This document shows positions 19,631 to 30,147 of a stretch of DNA of 64,000 bases, piece after piece (position 1 is the stretch's first letter; each line of letters begins with the position of its first letter). The DNA lies in assembly GCA_030581615.1 (NCBI GenBank), contig JAKTTT010000075.1:31867-95866 (forward strand). The letters are read 5' to 3'. The translations under genes and the position numbers were made by a program. The notes below the pieces were generated by a model, which did not search any database, had not been told where the DNA came from, and saw nothing but the letters and a program-made list of their open reading frames with translations. This DNA comes from Alloascoidea africana (taxonomy: Eukaryota; Ascomycota; Alloascoideomycetes; Alloascoideales; Alloascoideaceae).

Positions 19631-22600
19631 ATGGGAATTAAAATCGCTATTGATGTATGCATCCATCTCTTCTCTCTCTCTCTCTCTTTCTTTCTTCTCT
19701 TAACCAACTAACACACTTGACTTTCTTTCTCAAGCGAGGGGGAACCTTCACAGACTGTGTAGGAAACCCCGGCACGGGCAAGATGGAAGATGACGTTATC
19801 GTCAAGCTTTTATCTGTCGACCCCCAGAATTACCCAGATGCTCCTCTAGAAGGCATAAGAAGGCTGATGGAAATCTTTTCTGGTAAATCCATCCCTAGAA
19901 ATCAACCTCTAGATACTTCACAAATCGAATACATTCGAATGGGTACAACCGTCGCTACAAATGCTCTTTTGGAGAGGAAAGGTGAAAGAAGCGCTCTAAT
20001 CACCACTTCCGGCTTCAAAGATTGTCTTGTAATCGGTACGTTCCATCATAGCATCGTTCTTTCTCATGTAGTCATCACCATATCTAATTTCCAGTTTAGG
20101 AAACCAATCGAGACCCAAAATTTTCGACTTGGCGATAAGAAGACCCGATATGCTTTATGAAACCGTCGTTGAAATCGACGAAAGAGTCACTCTGGAAGAT
20201 TACGCAGAGGACCCTCTACAGAAAAAATCTACTCCAAACGGGAAGGAAACAATTACCGGCTTATCTGGAGAAACAGTACGTATCCTGAGGAAACCGGATC
20301 CAGCAGCAATTGAAGCGAGTCTGAGACAACTTTACAACACGGGAATTAGGTCCATTGGCGTCTGTCTTATGCATTCCTACACCTTCCCGGCACATGAGCT
20401 TATCGTTGGAGATATTGCAACCAAAATTGGTTTCACCCACATTTCTCTATCCTCCCAATTGTCCCCCATGATAAAGTTTGTGCCTAGAGGTAACTCGGCA
20501 ATAACCGATTCTTACCTAACCCCGGAAATTAAAAAATACCTGTCCGGTTTTAAATCGGGCCTAGCTCCAGGCTTTGAAGAAACCACAAAAGTGGAATTTA
20601 TGCAATCTGATGGTGGTCTGGTGGATGCCTCGAATTTCACAGGACTTCGAGCAATCTTGTCCGGTCCAGCTGGTGGTGTGGTTGGATACGCACAAACTTG
20701 TTATGATCCAAAAAACAAAATACCCTTGATTGGTTTCGATATGGGAGGTACCTCAACAGACGTTAGTAGATACGGCTTGGGGAAATATGACCACGTTTTC
20801 GAGACAACAACAGCGGGTGTCACGATACAATCCCCTCAACTCGATATAAATACCGTGGCTGCAGGAGGTGGCTCCTGTCTTTTCTACAAAAATGGGTTAT
20901 TCGTCGTGGGTCCAGAGTCTGCAAGTTCCCATCCAGGTCCAGCTTGTTACAGGAAAGGAGGCCCTCTAACGATCACCGATGCAAATCTATTTTTGGGCCG
21001 CTTGCTACCCGAATATTTCCCTAAAATCTTTGGTGAAGGGGAAAATGAGGGTTTGGATGAAAAAATCACTGCACAAAAGTTTATTGAGTTGACAGCGCAA
21101 ATTAATCATGAAACCGGTCAATCAATGACACCTGATGAGGTGGCTTACGGCTTTGTCAAGGTTGCAAATGAATCCATGACAAGACCCATTAGAGCTTTGA
21201 CGGAAGCTAAAGGTTACATTTCCTCAAAACACCGTTTGGTGACCTTTGGAGGGGCAGGTGGTCAACATGCAGTGGCCATTGCTGAGTCTCTCGATATCAG
21301 CACCGTATTAATCCATCGATATTCATCCGTTTTATCGGCCTATGGAATGGCCCTAGCAGATGTCGTTGTCGAGGTTCAAGAACCATCATCCCTAACACTC
21401 AGTTCTGAAAATGAAAAAACCTTATCTGCCAAATTGGCATCATTGTGTTCAAAAGCATCGGAACAATTGGTTGAGCACGGGTTTGACACGAAATATATCG
21501 AACATGAGGAATACCTAAATTTAAGATACAAGGGTACTGAATCCTCTCTAATGATTGTTAGGAAAAATTTGGGAGAATGGGATTTTGAAAAATCGTTTTT
21601 GGAATTACACCAACGAGAATATGGCTTCACTTTGCAATCCCGGGATATTATCGTGGATGACGTCAGAGTAAGAGGAATAGGCAAAAGTGCACATACTTTG
21701 GAACAAACGGTTGATGAACAGATTGAATCTTTGTCCACAAGGTCCCTACTTGTTCCTGTAAACATTGATTCCAAGGCAAAATTCTTCAAATCATCCTATT
21801 TTAACGGTGAACGTGTTCCTACTCCAGTTTTCAGATTAGAAGAGCTTGAAATTGGTGCAACTGTTAGTGGGCCTGCAATTCTTGCAGATGGAACCCAAAC
21901 GATTGTCGTTTCTCCAAATGCATCTGCTGTGGTTTTGAAAACGCACGTTGTTGTCAAAGTTCTTGGTGCAGAAAGTATCAAATCTGCAACCAATAATGAT
22001 GATGATGTTGTCGTCGATCCTATCCTATTGTCAATCTTTGGACATCGATTCATGGACATTGCAGAACAAATGGGGTTATCTTTACAACGAACTTCTGTTT
22101 CAACAAATGTTAAGGAACGATTGGATTTCTCTTGTGCTCTTTTCGATACAAATGGTAATCTCGTTGCAAATGCTCCTCATTTACCCGTCCATCTAGGTTC
22201 CATGTCAACCTGCGTTAGACGAAATGCAAAGTTATGGGAGGGGAAATTAAAACCTGGTGATTCCGTTGTATCCAACCATCCCAATGCAGGTGGAACCCAT
22301 TTACCTGATATTACTGTTGTTACTCCTGCATGGGAAGATGGGAAAATCATCTTTTATGTTGCATCTAGAGCCCATCATGCTGATATCGGAGGAATTTTAC
22401 CTGGATCCATGCCACCAACCTCTCGTGAAATTTATGAAGAAGGTGCTCAAATATATTCCGAGTTGTTGGTCTCGGAGGGGAGATTTAACGAGGAAAGAAT
22501 CACACAGTTGTTGTTGGTTGAACCTGCCAAATACCCAGGATGTTCAGGAACACGATGTTTAGCCGATAACATTAACGATTTGAAAGCACAGGTCGCTGCA

Positions 22601-23740
22601 AATCAAAAGGGTATCAACTTGATCCGAAATCTTGTACAAGATTTTGGTCTTGCCACAATCTCAAAATACATGGTTGCAATCCAGGATAATGCCGCTGATA
22701 CAGTCAAGAGACTTTTATCCAAAGTTGTGAAAGAATTTGATTCGACTTTGGAAGCTGTTGATTATATGGATGATGGTTCAAAGATCCAATTAGCGATATT
22801 CATCGATCCAGAGACAAACGAGGCAGTTTTCGATTTTACAGGAACTTCTCCTCAAGTTTATGGTAATATAAATGCACCTGAAGCAGTGACCTATTCTGCA
22901 ATCATTTATTGTTTGAGATGTCTTGTTGATGAAGATATTCCTTTGAATCAGGGATGTCTTCGACCTATTGTTGTGAAAATCCCACCAAACTCGTTGTTAA
23001 GTCCAAGTAAAGATCGGGCTGTTGTTGGAGGCAATGTCATGACAAGTCAACGTGTTACTGATGTTGTTCTCAAGGCATTTAACGCAATGGCTGGATCCCA
23101 AGGTTGTTGCAACAATTTGACCTTTGGTTATGGTGGTAATGATGAAAATGGTAACTATACGCAAGGATTTGGATACTATGAAACAATTGCAGGTGGTCAT
23201 GGTGCAGGACCCAATTGGAAAGGTGTTAGTGGTGTTCACACAAACATGACAAATACTCGTATCACGGATGCCGAGATTTTCGAAAGACGGTATCCTGTTC
23301 TTCTCAAACAGTTTTCTCTAAGACCCGGATCTGGAGGTCAAGGATTAAACAATGGAGGTGATGGTGTGATTCGAGATATCGAGTTTAGAATGCCTGTTTT
23401 CGTGTCAATTTTATCGGAAAGAAGAGTTATCCCACCTTATGGTTTGGAAGGTGGTGAACCTGGAGAATTGGGATTAAACATTTGGCAAAAGGGAATCCGC
23501 GATTCAATGGGTAAGATTGTAGGATACGATACGATAAACATGGGCGGTAAAAACACAGTTCATGTACTTCCTGGAGATCGAGTAATTATCAATACACCAG
23601 GTGGAGGAGCATTTGGCTCCCTCAACAGCCCCCCGAATGGTGGTGGCGTGAATGGATACATCAAGACAAGCAAGGTCAATGAAAAGTTGAGTATGGGAGG
23701 AAGTGTATCCCATAGAAAACATATTCAAGAAACGAGTTGA
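19631..23740 (+). CDS. OXP1: 5-oxoprolinase (ATP-hydrolysing), 1321 aa (3 exons)
   Basis: Cytosolic enzyme that opens 5-oxo-L-proline to L-glutamate with ATP, part of glutathione turnover. Exons: 19631-19654, 19735-20035 and 20100-23740. Intron 1 (19655-19734, donor GTATGC, branch CTAAC, acceptor AAG) joins MGIKIAID to [10 protein letters not shown]. Intron 2 (20036-20099, donor GTACGT, acceptor TAG) joins CLVIG to [10 protein letters not shown]. The HydA N-terminal, HydA ([20 protein letters not shown]) and HydB ([39 protein letters not shown] near the end) regions follow in the usual order. Length is close to yeast Oxp1 (about 1286). Start: the only ATG that supplies the conserved IAIDRGGTFTD motif across intron 1. 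The D-glutamate cyclase family gene is the next gene upstream, divergently transcribed. Confidence 0.96.
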
Positions 23741-25151
23741 GAAGAAGAAAGGAGAAATCAAATTAAATGAATCAAGTCACTTTATGATTTTATGAGAAGT
23801 ACTCTTTTTTTTTTATTATTATTTTTGTTATTATTGTTTTGTGCCTTTTCTTTTTCTTTTTTTGGTTTAAATTTTTTTTGATTCCTATCTTTCCCTTTTA
23901 TTGACATCAAACACTTACAACCAGGAGGAGTAAGTGTATATAAACCTTTTGTTGCATTTTATAAATTTTATTTTTAAAGGATGAGAAGAGGTGAGAGAAT
24001 CAAGTTCCAAGAAGGAAGAAAAACAAACTGAACGCTTAATTTTGGTTTTAGATGCTTTAAGTATTTTTGTTTTATGTATTGCATACTAGTTTATGTGATC
24101 ACTACTCAATGCCAGAATGGAATAATAAACAAGATTAATTGCAACTTGGATGTATGATTTCTACGTATACTTTTTTTGGGGGTTTTTTGAAACCTGGAAT
24201 TAGATAAAAGTGTAGAATGATTCAAACTTGTTACTTCTGCTATCTAGCTAGCGAATACATGATCTAGTTATGTTTCGGGGTGATAATACGAGGCCACATA
24301 TACGAGATTGAGTAAAACTACGAAGGAAAAAGTGTAGCGGTTGTTCTAGGGTTTTGCGTAGTTTTAAAATTGAAACGTTAATAACACGTTATCTCAGTCA
24401 GATACTACAACAAGTACTAATACAAACAAGCGCTCAAATAAATATATATCGAAAAAAAGGGGGCGGTTGTATATAACAATAACACAGATTCAATAGTTAA
24501 TAATAAAAATCTAGCAAAAATAAAAGAAAAAGAAGGCAAGAAAAGGGGAGAGGAGAAAAGGGGAAAGAGGTTGGGGATCAAATGCAAATATATCCAAAAA
24601 GAAAAAAAAACGTCCTAAAAAACATGTGTATCTTTTAGTAAAGGAATAATAACAATAACAATAATAATAAAAAAGGGAATTGATCAGGAAAATCCTGTTC
24701 CAGACACGCAAGAAGGACAAAAAAAGGGCCAAGTGATAAATAAAATAAATGTAATTAGTTGAACACAAATCCGATAATTGAAAGAAAAAAAAAAGGATGG
24801 AGAGAGAATATACTTTTTTTTTCTTTATATATCTTTGACTTTGAGGGGGGAAAGTTTTCAAGAAGCAATGTTGAGTTGCTGATGTTGAATCTGCATCAAG
24901 ATTCGAAAGAGATCTATAGTGTATTGATGATGATGATAGTAATGAACATAGTAAAGTTCAAAGTCAAATCAAATCAATAAAATATGTTCATATTGTCTCG
25001 TCTCCTAATGAAGGGACAAGCTAAAGCAGTGTCAAAGCCTTTAATTGATAGGAGGAGATTTCCATAAATGACAAGACGAAGGAACACATCTGGGCAGAAA
25101 ATATCGTACAATAATTATGAAGGGGGGTCGTTCTAGTAGTGCATGCAAATC
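23741..25151. other. Convergent intergenic region with a dispersed repeat
   Basis: Noncoding, AT-rich, between the 3' ends of the oxoprolinase and LRR genes. Holds a 184-bp dispersed repeat (24229-24412) and several A/T microsatellite tracts. No gene seen. Confidence 0.5.
24229..24412 (+). repeat. Dispersed repeat, copy A (possible solo LTR)
   Basis: Starts TGTTA and ends TACAACA. It aligns along its length with 44696-44879 in the same orientation, sharing blocks such as AGATTGAGTAAAACTACGAA and GTGTAGCGGTTGTTCT, with small indels. TG...CA ends and the size suggest a solo LTR, but I found no clear target duplication and no matching internal domain in the window. Confidence 0.7.
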
Positions 25152-28100
25152 TTAGCATTTGATTGAGGTTCCTATCGAAGCCGTTTCGTAAACAGAATTC
25201 CTTCCTTCCACCTCGATAGCTGCTGTACTGTTCTTTGATGATTGGATTTCATGCTCATCTAACCGTGAAACACTGGTACTGCTGCTTAGTTTGGTCTTAA
25301 TGAATGGCTGTTGCTGTATCCTTGAAGTGAGAGTGGTAGGGCTATTAATCGTTGTCGTAATAACCCCGTTATTTATACTTGTGGAGCCTGAATGACTAGA
25401 ACTTGTTCCACACGATGATGTGAGAGGTTTGTTTTCAATCAAGACTGTTGTTGAACTCCCCGAGGTTTTGGTGAATTGTGACAAATCCTTGATACTGCTG
25501 GTGTTGGAAAGTGCTGGGTGTAAACCAGAGCCAGAAGAATTTTCGGAATGTGTTGGAAGGATTGTTTTATTCTCAGGTGACATGTCAATTATTGGCTGTA
25601 AAATTCGAAAAATGGCGTCTTTTTGTTCTTGGTCCAGTTCAACCGTTTCAGGAGATAACAAAGATTGTGAAACTGATGGCTTGAGATTTTTATTAGGATT
25701 ATGATTAGACTTGATATCATTTGGTTTTGCAGCTGCTGGCTTGGAAGGCCGAGGAGTAAGAACTTCAAAGTTGAAAAAATCGCTATTGCTCTTATGTTCA
25801 GCAATTTGCTGCTGCTGCTGCTGCTGCTGCTGTTGGTTGGAGGTAGATGTTGGGTTCACACAGATTGTATCGTCTCTTTCGTACTCGCTATCGGATGTTA
25901 AATCGATTAAATTATCGTCATGCAGTCGGGATTGGACAGGCTTGAGAGCAGGCGAATCTGCCAACATTCTAATGTTTGTCATGGTACTCGACTTCACCAT
26001 TAAAGTCTTCTTTTCCTTTTCCTTTCGCTCTTGATTTTGAACTTCTTCCTCTCGTAACTTGCGATCCTTTGCCTCTTTTTCCCGTCTCAGCAACTCTCGT
26101 CTAACCTCTTCTCTCCTCAAGGCCTCTTTCTTTGCAAGTTCGCCCGCTTCTTTCTCCCTTTGATCTTTCTCAAATTGGGATCTAATTTTAACCCTGTCAA
26201 CAAGATACCTGGTTTCAAACATGCCTGGTTTACTACCGTCGATAACAATGTCGGATGTGTACACAACGTTGTTTCTAAAGTAGTTAAATATGGGCACTCT
26301 ATAATTTGAACTGCGCATCTTCTTTGTGAACGGATTGCCATCAATCCAGATAGCTTTCAAAGAGTTTACATTTTTGGCAATGTTCTCAATGGATTCATAA
26401 GAGTCAAGAGAATTGTTGCGAAGCTCCAGCTTTTCGAGCTTTGGACATGAAGAAAGTAATCCAACGTCGGTTAGATTGTTGTTCTTCAAATTTAATGACA
26501 ACAGTGTGCTCAATGGCTTCATGCTACGAAGATTGTCCAAGTTTCTGATTGAGTTGTAACTCAAATTTAGAGCCTTGAGTTTTGTAAGAACAGAAATCGC
26601 CTGAGGGATAGTGGTCAGCTTGTTGTGTGAAAGATCTAGTGATGTAAGGGTTTCGGCGACCTGAACAAACGCAATTGGCTTTATTTCAGAAATGAGATTA
26701 TCGGATAAGGAGAAATGAATCAAGAACCGCCATTTATTCTCGGGTAAAGGCGAGCGGGGCAAATTCTTCTGACAGTATGACGATGATTCGGAGTCAGATG
26801 AATGGGAATGGGTGCTTGCCGTGCGGCTGAAAGAAGCAGAGGTGATGGTAGGGTTTAGAGCATTTGGAGAAACTGCTCGGCGGTGGGAGGAGGAAGAGGA
26901 GCAAGTATTAAGAGAGGGTAGGGTTATATCAGAAGAAGTCTTGTTTGGACGGTGAGAAGTCCCCGTTTGATGAGAAGAATGTTGGAAAGGAGTTTCATTT
27001 ATTAGAGAATCGTTTGACAGAGGAAGCGATGCAGCAAGCGCCGAAATGTGTTGAAATTCATTGACGCTGTTGCCGCGTGTTCTTGGAGATTGGACGTTTC
27101 GTTTATGAGAATTATTAGAATGTTCGTTTCCAATCGAGTAATGGCTTTGGTGATACTGGAAATGGTGATATGAACTAGAATACGACGTATGGTATGAAGA
27201 GGTATAGGTTGTCGGTGTGTATGAGAAAGGAGATGCAGCGTAAGGGGTAGAAGGGGACGCGGTGGACGCGGCAGTAGGTGAGTATGAAGAGTAGCGGTAC
27301 ATATCGTCGAGAACCGCTGTGTAGAGCAATTCATACGGATCTTTAATGTTTGCCTTTTTCACAGTCAATATCCGTAATTGTTCAGAAAGAGTATCCCAGC
27401 CAACTACTTGTTTGATTTCGAATTCGGAAATCTCCAAGACGCTTAGATTTTTGAAGCAGATGATAGGAACGGCGGTGTCGAAGGGATATTCCTCATAACC
27501 CTCGATCAGTTTTGCGGACCAATCGGGCGAGAGCCTCAGGCACGGGAGTTTTGTGAACGCGGAATAGATATATTTGATATCCGAATTCATTTGAATTTCG
27601 CGTTGTTCTTCGTTTGTGCTTGCGCTGTTGAGGATAGAGGCCAAATCAAAGATCGACGACATTGAGGACATTACACTTTTGATGGATCCCACTGATCTAA
27701 TTGAGGCCGCATCGCTGTTTGCAGAATCTCTGTTTGCGTGGCTTTTGTGGTATGCATGGTTGCTTAGAAAAGAGACATAGTTGGAAGGGGTGTCGTTGGA
27801 TTGTAGGTTGTCCAATCGCACGTTCATGGGGCCGACATTGATGCCCATTTCCTCAAACTTTTGTAGTAAGTAGAAGAGGTGGTGGAGGGTCAGGGAGAGT
27901 CTGACCGGTTTGAAGGGTAATTTTGAGCTGGATGGACCGTTCTGTATCGATTTATTGTCATCTTTGAGGGTATTTTTCTTCTTGTAGGCCAGTAGGGCAT
28001 TGGCCAGCTAAAAAGGGCAAAGGCGTTGTTGCCTGTTAGTCAACAAACAACACAACGTGAGGGGGGGGGTGGAAGGCAACGAGCTAGATCGCAGCGCAGA

Positions 28101-28468
28101 AACGACAGAAGGGATAGACAAGATCCATGACATAGAATTAGCCCAGGAGACGTGCCAGAGACGTGAAAGCCCAAGACAGAATGGAAACGTGGGCCTGCTG
28201 TCGGTTTCGTTTTCGGTATCGGTTTCGGTTTCGGCTCTGCCAAGGGGTCGAGGGGGCTCATTCCCTTCTTCGACGCTGCGGACGAAAAAAAAAACAAGAG
28301 GGCAACGAGGGCAAAAACAAAGATCGCGGAACAAGAACATACCTGTCGTTCGTTCGAGCGTATGAAGATGGCCATATTATGGATGTACACTTCTCCAGAG
28401 CCCGACCCGCTGTCTTTTCTCAGCTTTACGGGGCTTCTTCCGCCCCCATTGGAAGACAATCCCTTCAT
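25152..28468 (-). CDS. Leucine-rich-repeat protein with basic coiled coil, 993 aa (2 exons)
   Basis: Exons: 28343-28468 (42 aa) and 25152-28007. The 335-base intron has donor GTATGT, branch GACTAAC and acceptor TAG; joining gives the conserved start IHNMAIFIRSNERQ-LANALLAYKK, followed by PVRLSLTLHHLFYLLQKFEEMGINVGPMNVRL, a block shared by fungal members of this family. A long Ser-rich linker follows, then at least five LRRs (LTSLDLSHNKLTTIP, LKALNLSYNSI, LLSLNLKNNNL, LEKLELRNNSL), a Glu/Arg/Lys-rich coiled coil and a disordered tail with a Gln run encoded near 25812. Function unknown to me; the same arrangement is seen in uncharacterised LRR proteins of other fungi. LRRs suggest a protein-docking role. 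Transcribed convergently with oxoprolinase. Confidence 0.85.
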
Positions 28469-29135
28469 TGGCGTGGTATGGGAGGCTGGGTCTCGCTCAA
28501 GGGCAGTCGACTGTGGCGGTTCGTGCGCACGATGGGGTCAGCAGACAACAGGAATAGCGCCGGATAGAGCCAGATCGCGACGGCCAGGACGGAGAGACAG
28601 AGAGCACGAGCAGAAGAGCGCAACGGAGCGGTGTGATGGACGAGAAGGTGCAAAATAGAAGTCGCAGGGGAATGTGCGAGTACCTCCGTACACCCCTCCT
28701 GCTGGGAGTGTGATTCTTGAACATGATTCTTGATTCTTGATTCTTGATTCTACAGGATGGGGATGGGCTCGCTGGAAGGGCAGTTGCCAGTGCACTTGAA
28801 AGTGCGCTCGCAGGGCCGTGTTGAGAGGTCCGAAGGAGTCGCCGTTGGAGGAGCACGGGAGGGCCCTAGACACGTTGGGACTGGCTAGTTAGTACGGCGA
28901 TGGTAGAGTCGTCGGCTTCCCAGCTCGCTTTTTGTCTGATCCAGGCTACTTGGAGCGGCAAGAGGACAGCAGGGCTAGAGAAAGAGGACCGGAGTAAAAG
29001 AAGGGAAAAGATTAGGACCAGGAAAAAGTGCCTTGGTGGTGCCAAACCGGTGGTGCTTTCCCCAGGCTTTCCCTCCATCTTCTCTTTCTCTTTCTATCTC
29101 TTTCTCTTCTTCTCCACAGCCCGCTACACCGCCAC
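28469..29135. promoter_or_regulatory. Divergent promoter region between the LRR gene and the Sna-type gene
   Basis: 667 bases, relatively GC-rich, with a heptamer repeat at 28724-28750. Pyrimidine-rich leader sequence precedes the Sna-type ATG. No gene of its own is seen. Confidence 0.5.
28724..28750. repeat. Heptanucleotide repeat (TGATTCT)n
   Basis: Nearly four tandem TGATTCT units in the shared promoter region. A variant unit occurs just upstream. Confidence 0.75.
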
Positions 29136-29606
29136 ATGCTAGAGACCAACGACTTCATTCTTCTGTTCCTGGGCATCTTCTTCCCGCCGCTGCCCGTCTG
29201 GCTCAAGAGCGGCATCATCTCGGAAGACTCCATCATCAACATCGCCCTCTGTCTTCTGGGGCTGCTGCCCGGGATGGTCCACTCGTGGTACATCGTGTTG
29301 CGCTCGGCCTCTGCTCCTTCGAGACAGGGCTACACCGATATCGAGTCCCAGCACCAGGCCGATAACAGAGTCCATCCGGGGCCCCAGAAGAACTTTGACC
29401 AGCAGCCCTTCTCGCCCCAAAACCCCCAGCAGAGCGGAATCTACCATTATGTCCAGAGCCCCCCGTCGTCCTCGGCTGGTCCTTCAAGCTCGTCTTCTCC
29501 AACGGCTGCCACCAGCAACAACGCTCAACCGTCGACCAGCGACGGTTTGCCACCGCCATACCAGCCCTCTCCCAACCAGCCGGCGCTGTTTGACAACAAG
29601 CAATGA
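29136..29606 (+). CDS. Pmp3/Sna-family membrane protein with a PPPY ubiquitin-ligase motif
   Basis: 156 aa. The first 55 residues are a Pmp3 (UPF0057) domain: DFILLFLGIFFPPLPVWL, then IINIALCLLGLLPGMVHSWYI, two hydrophobic segments forming a hairpin in the membrane. A polar tail of about 100 residues follows, rich in Gln, Ser and Pro, with PPPY at 139-142. In Saccharomyces the tailed members Sna3 and Sna4 carry such PY motifs, which bind the WW domains of Rsp5 and direct the protein to the vacuole via multivesicular bodies. Start: the ATG at 29136, which begins the conserved domain; upstream in-frame codons are leader. I cannot tell Sna3 from Sna4 orthology. Confidence 0.88.
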   Translation: MLETNDFILLFLGIFFPPLPVWLKSGIISEDSIINIALCLLGLLPGMVHSWYIVLRSASAPSRQGYTDIESQHQADNRVHPGPQKNFDQQPFSPQNPQQSGIYHYVQSPPSSSAGPSSSSSPTAATSNNAQPSTSDGLPPPYQPSPNQPALFDNKQ

Positions 29607-30147
29607 GCATAGAACGTCCAGATTGGCAAGTCGGGACTGATGACGAGCAGTGGACAGCTCCAATTCGCTTTTTCTCTGCTTGGTACAGCCCCCTCTACTT
29701 TTTTTCTTGGATTACCGTGCTGTAGCATCCTACGACTTATGAACAAGTCCACTATATAGACTAAACCAGTTACCAGAATCGTAATATAAATGTCTTTGGA
29801 ATAGAACAGAGCGATTTTTGTTTTTTGGGCTCGTTTGTGTGATGGCCCGGAGGGACCCGGGGCTTCTGGTCTGTGTGTGCCCGGACCCGCTCCCGCGTTT
29901 TTTGTACCCGGTCGTGTTCTTTTTTCTTCTCTCTTTCACCTTCGCGATTCTCAGAACTGCCAGTAGATGCTTTGGATATAGCATCTGGCTTTCCACAGAC
30001 TACACACCATTGCATCATATTGTTACGGATTTAGAGCCTTTAGCAACACCCCCAAGCTACCAAACACGGAGGTAAAAGGAGGTCTCTCGTGGTTTGGTTT
30101 GGTTAGGCTGGTCTGAGTCTGAGTCTGAGTCTTCTCGACGCGTCACA
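29607..30147. other. Intergenic between the Sna-type gene and ELG1
   Basis: 541 bases serving as 3' flank and ELG1 promoter. No gene seen. An in-frame TTG upstream of the ELG1 ATG extends the open frame but has no start context. Confidence 0.45.

Noticed and set aside
18423-19711. Long overlapping open frames on both strands (up to about 317 codons)
   Set aside because: They lie in GC-rich DNA where stops are rare, overlap each other in several frames, translate to Arg/Pro/Ser-rich sequence without domains, and the true oxoprolinase start lies at 19631.
30094-30147. Extended ELG1 start giving 18 more residues
   Set aside because: The upstream codon is TTG, not ATG, and the first ATG with a good context is at 30148.
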